From positions 1 through 35,641 of IMG/VR virus record IMGVR_UViG_3300038825_000701: a stretch of DNA of 35,641 nt. One strand, given 5' to 3'. Both the position numbers and the translations under genes were made by a program. How positions within the stretch are numbered: the first letter of the stretch is position 1; each line of letters begins with the position of its first letter. The DNA is from a virus. The notes below the pieces were generated by a model that did no database searches, was not told the origin of the DNA, and saw nothing but the letters and a program-made list of their open reading frames with translations. Shown in pieces: positions 7,448 to 12,789 of the stretch.

Positions 7448-7520
7448 AGGAAGTTAAAAAAAAATATTAGGAAGTTAAAATTAACTTCTCAATTCTTTAA
7501 TTTAATATTAGGAAGTTAAA
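7448..7520. repeat. Cluster of AGGAAGTTAAA repeats with palindrome
   Basis: AGGAAGTTAAA occurs at 7448-7458, 7469-7479 and 7510-7520; a shorter match is at 7153-7162. The second and third copies share 17 bp (AATATTAGGAAGTTAAA). The second copy is the left half of a palindrome, GAAGTTAA-AA-TTAACTTC, at 7471-7488. Spacings of 21 and 41 bp are close to two and four helical turns, as in iterons or regulator binding arrays. Confidence 0.65.
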
Positions 7521-7523
7521 TTG

Positions 7524-7537
7524 TTCTAGAGATCTTG
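7524..7537. repeat. 14-bp repeat TTCTAGAGATCTTG, copy 3
   Basis: Exact third copy, 139 bp from copy 2, lying just after the AGGAAGTTAAA cluster and about 20 bp before the terminator of the accessory block. Confidence 0.75.
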
Positions 7538-7556
7538 GAGTTTTGCTTCGGTCGGA

Positions 7557-7584
7557 CTAAAAAAATGCCCCAATTAAGGGGCAT
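7557..7584 (-). terminator. Rho-independent terminator ending the accessory block
   Basis: Stem ATGCCCC (7565-7571) with GGGGCAT (7578-7584), a 6-nt loop, and a run of seven A on the plus strand (seven U in a minus-strand transcript). It stops transcription coming from 7601 upward before the repeat block and terS. Confidence 0.85.
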
Positions 7585-7600
7585 CATTTATTTGCTTTAA

Positions 7601-7864
7601 TTAACTGCACCTGGGCAGCCAGTCGCTTGTTGAATTGCTCCACCATCCATACTTATAGATACCAAAGACATCATGACCGAACGAGCCATCATCGAACGAT
7701 GAAAGCTTGTTAAGTTGTTCCAGGTTTAACTGGGCATGTTCTAGACTGTATGACAATCTTTCCCTGTCTGGCGTGTGCTTGGGCAACCAAGAACGCATCT
7801 CATCAACACGGTCAAGTATTTTATTAATTAAAACTTCTTGCTCATTAAAATAATTAGTAACCAT
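7601..7864 (-). CDS. Small accessory protein of unknown function
   Basis: The protein has 87 residues: an acidic helical N-terminal two thirds (EVLINKILDRVDEMRSWL, then LEHAQLNLEQLNKL) and an aromatic C-terminal end with Trp-Trp. It is the last gene of the accessory unit, 3 bp after the preceding gene and 17 bp before a strong terminator. I recognise no family. Like its neighbours it may be an early protein acting on the host, judged only by location. Confidence 0.65.
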   Translation of the reverse strand: MVTNYFNEQEVLINKILDRVDEMRSWLPKHTPDRERLSYSLEHAQLNLEQLNKLSSFDDGSFGHDVFGIYKYGWWSNSTSDWLPRCS

Positions 7865-7866
7865 TG

Positions 7867-8235
7867 TTAAACGCTCCCCTGATATAAAGTAATAATTTCA
7901 TTATCAGTTATAGGTTTACTTTTAGATTGTTTCTCATAACCGTTAAATGTAATTTTAGTCAGGTATTGGTTATAGTTTTTCTGGTTGAAGTAAAAACCGT
8001 AACTCTCGCCCGCTTTAACATTAAACCCCTCAACATACAGTATTGCGTTGAGTCGTTCTCTAGTTGTGACCGTAGGCCAGCCAGCCAGAGTTAATTCCAG
8101 GCCATTGCCACTTGAACGCCAAGCTATCTTGTTACCATGCAGATAAACTTCACGGCCATTCGTCATTGTATTACCAATTGACTTTGTTTTGCCCTGGTTG
8201 AAAGCGTGGGCTATTTCTTTACTAATCTTTCTCAT
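7867..8235 (-). CDS. Conserved small phage protein (KIS...YLHGNKIAW type)
   Basis: The product has 122 residues from ATG at 8235, chosen because GGAG lies 6 nt upstream; an earlier ATG at 8247 overlaps that site. The sequence KISKEIAHAFNQGKTKSIGN, then VYLHGNKIAWRSSGN, LAGWPTVTTRERLNAIL and a basic tail belongs to a family I have seen in many unrelated phages (gapped pattern: aliphatic-x-HGN-x-IA and T-x-RERLN). Its function is unknown. No catalytic motif, signal peptide or membrane segment is visible. Confidence 0.75.
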   Translation of the reverse strand: MRKISKEIAHAFNQGKTKSIGNTMTNGREVYLHGNKIAWRSSGNGLELTLAGWPTVTTRERLNAILYVEGFNVKAGESYGFYFNQKNYNQYLTKITFNGYEKQSKSKPITDNEIITLYQGSV

Positions 8236-8252
8236 ATAGTTCTCCATGTATT

Positions 8253-8278
8253 GGCTTGCTTTTTTAAGGGTGCAAGCC
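8253..8278. promoter_or_regulatory. Hairpin in accessory block
   Basis: GGCTTGC (8253-8259) pairs with GCAAGCC (8272-8278) around a 12-nt loop. It lies in the short gap between two minus-strand genes and lacks a U-run, so it may be an RNA processing or stability element. Confidence 0.4.
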
Positions 8279-8284
8279 TTTGCC

Positions 8285-8377
8285 CTATGTGATTAATAAT
8301 ACCAGGATTCCAAACAAAAATAAAATAATTGAAAGGATCAGAATTACAGCCACAATTAAATCAGTTCTTTTTATCAT
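8285..8377 (-). CDS. 30-residue membrane peptide
   Basis: The peptide is MIKRTDLIVA followed by a continuous hydrophobic segment to the C-terminus (about residues 7-30, rich in Ile, Leu, Val and Phe). The ATG overlaps the stop of the preceding gene as ATGA, so translation is probably coupled. A TAG at 8285-8287 ends it. Such peptides in phages can be holin-like, affect membrane enzymes or block superinfection; none can be chosen from sequence alone. Its short length is the main doubt. Confidence 0.55.
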   Translation of the reverse strand: MIKRTDLIVAVILILSIILFLFGILVLLIT

Positions 8378-8619
8378 CTCCAAACTGCCTGGTTTTGCCA
8401 ATCTCTCACGATTTCGATATCGACCGAAAACTCAGTATTACAATTCGAGCAATGCCATATCTCAGTTTCCCAGTCGAAATTGCGGTCATACTCTATTGAG
8501 TGATTACAATTTGAACATATTTCTTCTGGAATGACTGCCTTCTTACCAACTGGTTCAAGTTGTTTAACTGGACTCCAATTACTAAGTTTGTTTAAAGATG
8601 CTAGTTTAGTAATAGTCAT
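8374..8619 (-). CDS. Small zinc-ribbon protein
   Basis: The protein has 81 residues from ATG at 8619, preceded by a strong AAAGGAGG about 8 nt upstream. Two pairs, ICSNCN and HCSNCN, are separated by 19 residues and would hold one zinc in a ribbon. The N-terminal 35 residues are basic and polar, and the end is a DIEIVRDWQNQAVW strand/helix. Similar phage ribbons bind nucleic acid or host RNA polymerase, but I cannot assign a partner. It overlaps both neighbours and lies in the middle of the accessory operon. Confidence 0.75.
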   Translation of the reverse strand: MTITKLASLNKLSNWSPVKQLEPVGKKAVIPEEICSNCNHSIEYDRNFDWETEIWHCSNCNTEFSVDIEIVRDWQNQAVWR

Positions 8620-9010
8620 AATGATGGCCTCCTTTAAATGAAGGCTCATCTGAATAAACTTCGCCATCTTCAAATCGCTCAGTCAAATAATAAGCATTTC
8701 CTTCTGCATCATAAACTGGCTCGCCTTCTTTAAGATTTTGTTGTGAATGGTCTTGCCAGGTTGTCCAATAATAAGAGTCCTGACTGTAAAGTATGCTTAA
8801 CATACAATGCTGAGAACAAGCGTACCCATTATCATCAAAATAATATCCCTCACCCATACCAACACCACAATGTTGGCATTGGTGTGGCAGAACAGTTTGT
8901 CCTTTTGGAAATTTTTTAAAATCAAGATTTTTAAGTGTTTTAAAAGGATATTCTTCCTCCTCTCTAAGTATCTTGGCTATTTTATCTCTAGTCTTTTTTG
9001 AATATTCCAT
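8606..9010 (-). CDS. Zinc-finger-like accessory protein
   Basis: The 134-residue product has a basic helical start (YSKKTRDKIAKILREEEEYP). A cysteine/histidine cluster follows: HQCQHCGVGMGEGYYF, then ACSQHCM. That gives C-x2-C and C-x3-C pairs about 19 residues apart, as in small treble-clef fingers. The C-terminal third is acidic and Tyr-rich. It overlaps the next zinc-ribbon gene by 14 bp, so the two are likely co-translated and may act together. Function is unknown. Confidence 0.7.
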   Translation of the reverse strand: MEYSKKTRDKIAKILREEEEYPFKTLKNLDFKKFPKGQTVLPHQCQHCGVGMGEGYYFDDNGYACSQHCMLSILYSQDSYYWTTWQDHSQQNLKEGEPVYDAEGNAYYLTERFEDGEVYSDEPSFKGGHHYDYY

Positions 9011-9234
9011 TACTTTACCTCCAGTAAATATTTATCTTCATATTGCTCAATGAGTCTAAGTTCTTCATTCGTAATATCGCACATGACATATTCAATATTG
9101 CCATTGATATCTTCATCTTTTTGTAAGTCAGTTCCAATGTTATCCTGAAACCATTCTTCAAACTCAGAGGCTTTGTCATATGTTACTAATGTACTTAATA
9201 CAACATTGTATCTTTGGCCTTCATAGGTAATCAT
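9010..9234 (-). CDS. Small accessory protein of unknown function
   Basis: The product has 74 residues, is acidic, with β-type start (ITYEGQRYNVVLSTLVTY), a helix (ASEFEEWFQDNIG) and another β-helix unit (NIEYVMCDITNEELRLIEQY). A GGAGG site 5 nt before the ATG supports the start. It overlaps the upstream gene as ATGA. No family is recognised. Confidence 0.65.
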   Translation of the reverse strand: MITYEGQRYNVVLSTLVTYDKASEFEEWFQDNIGTDLQKDEDINGNIEYVMCDITNEELRLIEQYEDKYLLEVK

Positions 9235-9530
9235 AACTCCTCCAGTTTTTTGCCTGTAACAATCTCTATTACATTTAAATACAAAGAGTCAAGGCCTACA
9301 TCATGTTCCATTTCTTTAACACTTCTCCAAGCATCTAAACATTCATAGTAGTAATAATTTTCAATGCATTCAAATTTATTTAAAAAATAATATTCCTTTC
9401 TTTCTTTAGCATTACCTTTACATTTAACATCCCAAATATCTAAGTATTGCCCTTCTATAGAAACTGCTTTATCAACTATCTGCTTAAAAATTTCATTAAC
9501 TTTTTTTAAATCTACTCTTAATGGTTTCAT
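9231..9530 (-). CDS. Small accessory protein of unknown function
   Basis: The product has 99 residues: a lysine-rich amphipathic N-terminal helix (RVDLKKVNEIFKQIVDKAV), then a Tyr-rich middle (NYYYYECLDAW) and a final helix. The start has GGAGG 5 nt upstream and overlaps the upstream stop as ATGA. It shows no motif I can name. Codon use and dense coupling match its neighbours, so it is a real member of the accessory operon. Confidence 0.65.
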   Translation of the reverse strand: MKPLRVDLKKVNEIFKQIVDKAVSIEGQYLDIWDVKCKGNAKERKEYYFLNKFECIENYYYYECLDAWRSVKEMEHDVGLDSLYLNVIEIVTGKKLEEL

Positions 9531-9826
9531 AACTCCTCCTTTTTAGTTTTATTGTGAGCCTTTATTCTGGCCTTCATTTCCTCACGCCAGTTAGGACTAA
9601 GCAAACCCGCCTTTACCTCAACATCTGCCCACCAATCTCTTGTGCTTTGGTAATCAGTCATTGCCTGGGTATATTCAGGGAAGAAATAATCAAATACTTT
9701 TCTGTTTCCTGTATCTGCTTTTGCAATAGCATCAGCTAACTCTAAAGCTTCATTTTTTAATATGCGATATTGCCAGTTAACAATAAATGCTTCGCCCTTA
9801 CTTAAATCATTATATTTAATCTCCAT
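9527..9826 (-). CDS. Small accessory protein of unknown function
   Basis: The protein has 99 residues, largely helical and rich in aromatic residues (FDYFFPEYTQAMTDYQSTRDWW), with a basic C-terminal tail (REEMKARIKAHNKTKKEEL). GGAG lies 7 nt before the ATG. It overlaps both neighbours slightly. I know no named family. Confidence 0.65.
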   Translation of the reverse strand: MEIKYNDLSKGEAFIVNWQYRILKNEALELADAIAKADTGNRKVFDYFFPEYTQAMTDYQSTRDWWADVEVKAGLLSPNWREEMKARIKAHNKTKKEEL

Positions 9827-10016
9827 TTTTATCTCCTTTTTTAATTAATGTCCAGGGTATTTCGTTTTGTACAGTTTGCCCAAGACAACCATAAATAACT
9901 AATAGTTTAGTTCTATCATCAATATTGTCTATTTTTTTTATTACCTCAAACAATTCATCAAACCCTTCTTTAATACTTGCAAAGGGTTGGAAAAAAGGTA
10001 CTTTATTATCAGTCAT
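9816..10016 (-). CDS. Small accessory protein, first gene after promoter at 10058
   Basis: The product has 66 residues, with helix-rich character (SIKEGFDELFEVIKKIDNI) and no membrane segment or cysteine pair. It is preceded by AAGGA about 8 nt before the ATG and by a 40-nt leader with a small hairpin (GTAGC...GCTAC). It is the first gene of the second accessory transcription unit. Its function is unknown. Confidence 0.65.
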   Translation of the reverse strand: MTDNKVPFFQPFASIKEGFDELFEVIKKIDNIDDRTKLLVIYGCLGQTVQNEIPWTLIKKGDKNGD

Positions 10017-10057
10017 ATTTTTTATCCTTGTTAGTAGCCAAAATTAGCTACCAGGAA

Positions 10058-10066
10058 ATTATAACA
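10058..10066 (-). promoter_or_regulatory. Extended -10 promoter inside accessory block
   Basis: TGTTATAAT on the minus strand is a perfect extended -10. It follows directly on the U-run of the terminator at 10066-10094, so one transcription unit ends where the next begins. The leader then contains a GTAGC/GCTAC hairpin before the gene at 10016. Confidence 0.65.
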
Positions 10067-10094
10067 AAAAAAAAGGCTCAAGATAGAGCCTTTT
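10066..10094 (-). terminator. Rho-independent terminator inside accessory block
   Basis: AAAAGGCTC (10071-10079) pairs with GAGCCTTTT (10086-10094) around 6 nt. Nine A on the plus strand (10066-10074) give a nine-U tract in the minus transcript. It is one of the strongest terminators in the window and separates the genes at 10142-11550 from those at 7601-10016. Confidence 0.88.
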
Positions 10095-10110
10095 GTAGAA
10101 ACTTAAATTG

Positions 10111-10122
10111 TCAGTATTTCAT
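10111..10122 (-). other. Three-codon minigene (M-K-Y-stop) with strong ribosome site
   Basis: GAGGAGG at 10130-10136 is followed after about 7 A by ATG-AAA-TAC-TGA, about 17 nt before the terminator stem. It may be a true minigene comparable to the λ bar minigenes, a translation-linked terminator control, or the remnant of a lost gene. It is too short to judge by composition. Confidence 0.4.
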
Positions 10123-10141
10123 TTTTTTTCCTCCTCTATAA

Positions 10142-10255
10142 TTAAATTAACCACCCTTTTCTTAAAGCATTTAACCAGATTACGATATAAACGAGCGACC
10201 CAGTACCGACCGACAAAAGACCGACTATTAATAGACCTATTATTTTATTAAACAT
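10142..10255 (-). CDS. 37-residue membrane peptide
   Basis: The peptide starts MFNKIIGLLIVGLLSVG and has one hydrophobic segment (about residues 4-28) with a basic end (LRKGWLI), giving N-out or N-in topology that cannot be fixed by eye. AAAGGA lies 7 nt before the ATG. It is the last sizeable gene before the strong terminator at 10066. A short membrane toxin, holin-like or superinfection-related role is possible; none is proven. Confidence 0.55.
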   Translation of the reverse strand: MFNKIIGLLIVGLLSVGTGSLVYIVIWLNALRKGWLI

Positions 10256-10264
10256 ATTTTTCCT

Positions 10265-10519
10265 TTATAAAGGTATGCCGTCATTATCGACATCCTGTTC
10301 AAATTCACATTCTTGTATTTTTTTTAACATTTTGTCGTTTAAATAAACATGATTAACTATGTTTTTCTTAATGTTAAGTTTAAGTTGACCAGCCATATAT
10401 TCTATGGCTTCTAACAATTGCGAATGAGATCTAACCAAATTAACTAAATCAGGGTCATTCATATTTTCCTCCTCTAATCTTTGTTTATGCATTTGATATT
10501 TAGTTCCAAAATAAATCAT
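10265..10519 (-). CDS. Small helical accessory protein
   Basis: The product has 84 residues from ATG at 10519, which overlaps the upstream stop as TAATG. A second start, ATG at 10462, has an excellent GAGGAGG 7 nt upstream and would give 65 residues, so two forms are possible. The shared part is helical (LVNLVRSHSQLLEAIEYM) with an acidic end (EFEQDVDNDGIPL). No family is recognised. Confidence 0.6.
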   Translation of the reverse strand: MIYFGTKYQMHKQRLEEENMNDPDLVNLVRSHSQLLEAIEYMAGQLKLNIKKNIVNHVYLNDKMLKKIQECEFEQDVDNDGIPL

Positions 10520-10674
10520 TATTCAGAAAGCCTCTCTCTATTCCAATGTTCTGTCTGGACTTCTTCATCGGTTTGTTCAGCTATCGATTTAGCGTAGGCA
10601 CTTAAAGGCCTATATTTTTCTTCTCCTAAATCTGACTCATCACTTTCTAAATCTTCTTCAAATTCTTCAGTCAT
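10519..10674 (-). CDS. 51-residue acidic peptide
   Basis: This very acidic protein (MTEEFEEDLESDESDLGEE) has a short basic and aromatic end (EHWNRERLSE). AGGAG lies 7 nt before the ATG, and its TAA overlaps the next start. Highly acidic small phage proteins can act as DNA mimics or bind host polymerase, but this is only a compositional hint. Confidence 0.6.
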   Translation of the reverse strand: MTEEFEEDLESDESDLGEEKYRPLSAYAKSIAEQTDEEVQTEHWNRERLSE

Positions 10675-10683
10675 AAAAATCTC

Positions 10684-11082
10684 CTAATATAAATGATTCA
10701 TAAATGCCTCGTAACAAAAATCTCTATCTTCGTTAAGGTGTTCTAATTCTTCATCTTCTAATAATGTACCATCAAACCAATATGCAGAAGATACAAAAGA
10801 ATCGCATAAATCAGGCCAATCGCTAGTGTCTATATCACAGTCATCGACATCAACTAACCGAGTATTAATTACTTTAACCCTATGTTTGGTCTTATCTCGC
10901 CCTCTAAACTCCCATTTTCTGGTGTATTTTTGGAATACAGTTAAAGGTTTAACAGTAATGGTTTGTCTTGAATTGCAATATTTACATCTAACATCTTTTA
11001 ACCATTCATCATATGTAAGTTTATAGTTAAAAACATCACCTGTAAATTTATGGTCGCATTTAGTACATTGTAGTTCAGTCAT
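10684..11082 (-). CDS. Zinc-ribbon accessory protein
   Basis: The product has 132 residues from ATG at 11082, the Met nearest the conserved-looking MTELQCTKC start. Upstream in-frame ATGs are part of a GATGATG tract. The pairs LQCTKCDHKF and VRCKYCNSRQ sit about 25 residues apart and form a ribbon. The middle is basic and β-rich, and the C-terminal 45 residues are acidic. It may bind nucleic acid. It overlaps the preceding gene by 8 bp. Confidence 0.7.
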   Translation of the reverse strand: MTELQCTKCDHKFTGDVFNYKLTYDEWLKDVRCKYCNSRQTITVKPLTVFQKYTRKWEFRGRDKTKHRVKVINTRLVDVDDCDIDTSDWPDLCDSFVSSAYWFDGTLLEDEELEHLNEDRDFCYEAFMNHLY

Positions 11083-11269
11083 CATCTTCATCATCGTCAT
11101 AATCTACGCTTCTAATACGCTCTTGTAAGTCACCAATTTTTCTATCTTCTTCTGATGACTGGGGATTACATTCTCTTAAAAAATCATCTATGTCATTCAG
11201 TAATGATTTTAAAGATTCGATTTGACTCTCCAACATTTTGTTTTCTTCATACATTTCTTGAGCCATCAT
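11075..11269 (-). CDS. Small coiled-coil protein with acidic tail
   Basis: The product has 64 residues. Residues 5-35 form a clear heptad-like helix (MYEENKMLESQIESLKSLL), and the protein ends in an Asp/Glu run (DYDDDEDDD). It starts as TAATG on the previous stop. The acidic end partly reflects a GAT repeat tract that also encodes the next start. Its function is unknown. Confidence 0.6.
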   Translation of the reverse strand: MMAQEMYEENKMLESQIESLKSLLNDIDDFLRECNPQSSEEDRKIGDLQERIRSVDYDDDEDDD

Positions 11270-11550
11270 TATGCTTTCTCCTGTCTTGCTTTAGGATCGT
11301 TGCTAAGTACATAATCGCAGAAATGGTTATGGCCTTCCATGTTCCTAAAATCTAAGATACGAGCCATCTTTAACTCATATTCTTCAAATTTGCCCAAATC
11401 GGACAGGTAGATAGTAGATGTTTCATGCATCATTCTAATTTGATCTTGTAAAAAATTGTTAAGTTCTAATAATGATTTGTAATCTTTAAGATCCATTTCA
11501 ATTTTTACTCTTTCTTCTGTTTTATAAAACTTTACTTTAGTGTTATACAT
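11269..11550 (-). CDS. First gene of the accessory block; unknown function
   Basis: The protein has 93 residues, with a short β start (YNTKVKFYKTEERVKIEMDL) followed by helices (YKSLLELNNFLQDQIRMM). AAAGGA lies about 9 nt before the ATG. It is the promoter-proximal gene of the leftward unit and faces the ERF gene across a 150-bp control region. A regulatory role would be natural but no helix-turn-helix is visible. Confidence 0.65.
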   Translation of the reverse strand: MYNTKVKFYKTEERVKIEMDLKDYKSLLELNNFLQDQIRMMHETSTIYLSDLGKFEEYELKMARILDFRNMEGHNHFCDYVLSNDPKARQEKA

Positions 11551-11579
11551 ATTTTTTTCCTTTGCTAGTTATAAAGAGT

Positions 11580-11614
11580 ATGCTATCGCCCTCTAGAGTT
11601 AATAGCAATAGCAT
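11580..11614. promoter_or_regulatory. Nested dyad in the divergent control region
   Basis: ATGCTATCG (11580-11588) and CAATAGCAT (11606-11614) are inverted arms with one mismatch. Centred between them is CTCTAGAG (11591-11598), itself a perfect 8-bp palindrome. The element lies 30-65 bp upstream of the leftward gene start, where a repressor or activator would act. Confidence 0.55.
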
Positions 11615-11647
11615 ATTTTTTACAACTTACAAATATATTATATACAT

Positions 11648-11688
11648 ATTTTTAACAAAATGGTGGTATAATGTAATTTTTAACAAAA
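11648..11688 (+). promoter_or_regulatory. ERF-operon promoter flanked by 13-bp direct repeats
   Basis: TGGTATAAT at 11664-11672 is a perfect extended -10. ATTTTTAACAAAA occurs at 11648-11660 and again at 11676-11688, on either side of it and 28 bp apart. The predicted start is near 11679, inside the second repeat, so a protein binding both copies would block transcription. Translation of ERF follows from AAGGA at 11689-11694. Confidence 0.65.
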
Positions 11689-11701
11689 AAGGAAACAAGA
11701 T

Positions 11702-12310
11702 ATGGCAAAACAAACAGATAAAAAACCTACTATTTGGAAAGCTATGATGCAATTTCGTGGCAAGGTAGACCAGGTAGAAAGAACATCTAAGAACGAATTC
11801 CTAAGTTATAAATACGCTAACATTAACAATATAATCGATACGATTAAGCCAGTTCTATATGAATTGGGTATGGGTTATGTGCAAACTGTTCAGTATGTAA
11901 ATGGAATTGATTTATTAAACACTAGAATTTATTTGGTGGATCATCCTGAAGAATTTATTGAGTCTAATATTAGGCTAATAATGGCTAAAGAGGACAGCCA
12001 ATCGCTAGGCAGTTCAATAACTTACAATCGTAGATACGCACTTTGGAGTATGTTTTCTCTTGAAGTTCAAGATGATGATGGTGAAAGAGCAACTAGAACC
12101 AAAGACAAAACTAAAACTCAGCAATGGGGGGATCACATTAATGAGATCAAGACTAAAATAGATAAAGCTAAAAAAACTGGTGATCTTGAAAAAGCTACTA
12201 CTATATGGGAATGGTTACAGGATCATATTCATGATGAGGGTGGCAAGTTAATAGAAACATCTAGGTATATACCTATGGTTGACTATTACGAACAGGTTTT
12301 TGGTAAATAA
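11702..12310 (+). CDS. erf: ERF-family single-strand annealing protein
   Basis: The 202-residue product matches the essential recombination function family. Key pieces are FLSYKYANINNIIDTIKPVL near residues 29-50, then DSQSLGSSITYNRRYALWSM at about 98-117, and EVQDDDGERA just after. These are the diagnostic Y-x-YA, GS-x-x-TY-x-RRYAL and DDDG motifs. ERF proteins anneal complementary single strands, circularise phage DNA and support recombination-dependent replication. The gene opens the rightward early operon from its own promoter, and a terminator at 12439 limits read-through into the genes behind it. Confidence 0.9.
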   Translation: MAKQTDKKPTIWKAMMQFRGKVDQVERTSKNEFLSYKYANINNIIDTIKPVLYELGMGYVQTVQYVNGIDLLNTRIYLVDHPEEFIESNIRLIMAKEDSQSLGSSITYNRRYALWSMFSLEVQDDDGERATRTKDKTKTQQWGDHINEIKTKIDKAKKTGDLEKATTIWEWLQDHIHDEGGKLIETSRYIPMVDYYEQVFGK

Positions 12311-12337
12311 TATGATTTGACGGTTGGTACTCTTACC

Positions 12338-12424
12338 ATGATCGATGTAGAACAGCTAGTTTTTACCTCCAATTTTTACTGGTTGTTCGGTGGCTTCATA
12401 TACCACTTCCTTGCATTTGATTAA
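12338..12424 (+). CDS. Possible 28-residue hydrophobic peptide
   Basis: ATG at 12338 opens a short frame with an acidic start (MIDVEQLVF) and an aromatic hydrophobic stretch (FYWLFGGFIYHFLAF) ending at TAA 12422. No convincing ribosome site precedes it. It lies between ERF and its terminator. It may be a real membrane peptide or a chance frame; the strongly membrane-like composition is the only support. Confidence 0.3.
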   Translation: MIDVEQLVFTSNFYWLFGGFIYHFLAFD

Positions 12425-12438
12425 TTAAGAGCGTTCTG

Positions 12439-12465
12439 GGGATCAACGATATGATCCCTTTTTTT
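12439..12465 (+). terminator. Rho-independent terminator after ERF
   Basis: GGGATCA (12439-12445) pairs with TGATCCC (12452-12458) around 6 nt, followed by seven T. It separates ERF from the following gene, whose AAGGAG site starts a few bases later, so it is likely an attenuator that lets a fraction of polymerase pass. Confidence 0.85.
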
Positions 12466-12481
12466 ATTACAAGGAGTAATT

Positions 12482-12787
12482 ATGGAAGATAAAAATAAAC
12501 CTAATAGTGGCAGTTTATTTAAAAGCAAATTTAAAACCAATGATGGTACTGAAGAAGATAAAACAAGAGAAGATTATTATGGTACTTTTAAAGATATAAA
12601 TGGTAAAGTTTGGAAGTTAAAAGGCTATATTAATACAAGTGAATATGGAAAATGGTTAAAAATTACTTTACGAGATCCAGACCAGCAACATGCTGCAACT
12701 TCTCAACAGCCACCATCTTTCATACCTAAAGAACATCTAAGACAGGAGGATGTTTCACAAGATCCTGAAGATGATATCCCATTCTAA
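12482..12787 (+). CDS. Small protein with SSB-like acidic tip
   Basis: The product has 101 residues. A lysine-rich start leads to a compact β region (YYGTFKDINGKVWKLKGYIN, then GKWLKITLRD) and a disordered Gln/Pro/Asp linker that ends in DPEDDIPF. The last residues match the acidic DDDIPF tip by which bacterial SSB recruits DNA-processing enzymes. The length and the lack of a full OB fold mean it is not an ordinary SSB. It follows ERF and precedes replication genes, so a role in organising single-stranded DNA is likely. AAGGAG lies 6 nt before the ATG. Confidence 0.65.
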   Translation: MEDKNKPNSGSLFKSKFKTNDGTEEDKTREDYYGTFKDINGKVWKLKGYINTSEYGKWLKITLRDPDQQHAATSQQPPSFIPKEHLRQEDVSQDPEDDIPF

Positions 12788-12789
12788 TT

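Larger units (their letters stand above)
6915..7556. other. Non-coding block with repeats (candidate pac site or origin)
   Basis: About 640 bp without a credible gene lies between terS and the terminator of the accessory block. It contains three copies of a 14-bp repeat, a cluster of AGGAAGTTAAA repeats with a palindrome, a C5-A-G6 tract at 6999-7010, and two similar ATGCCCC(C)AG segments near 7091 and 7122. Base composition is less A+T-rich than in neighbouring genes in places. Location next to terS fits a packaging recognition region, and repeat clusters near an A+T-rich tract also fit a replication origin. Neither is proven. Confidence 0.6.

Noticed and set aside
7140-7450. tRNA or attachment-site candidate in the non-coding block
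   Set aside because: No cloverleaf or integrase gene could be found.
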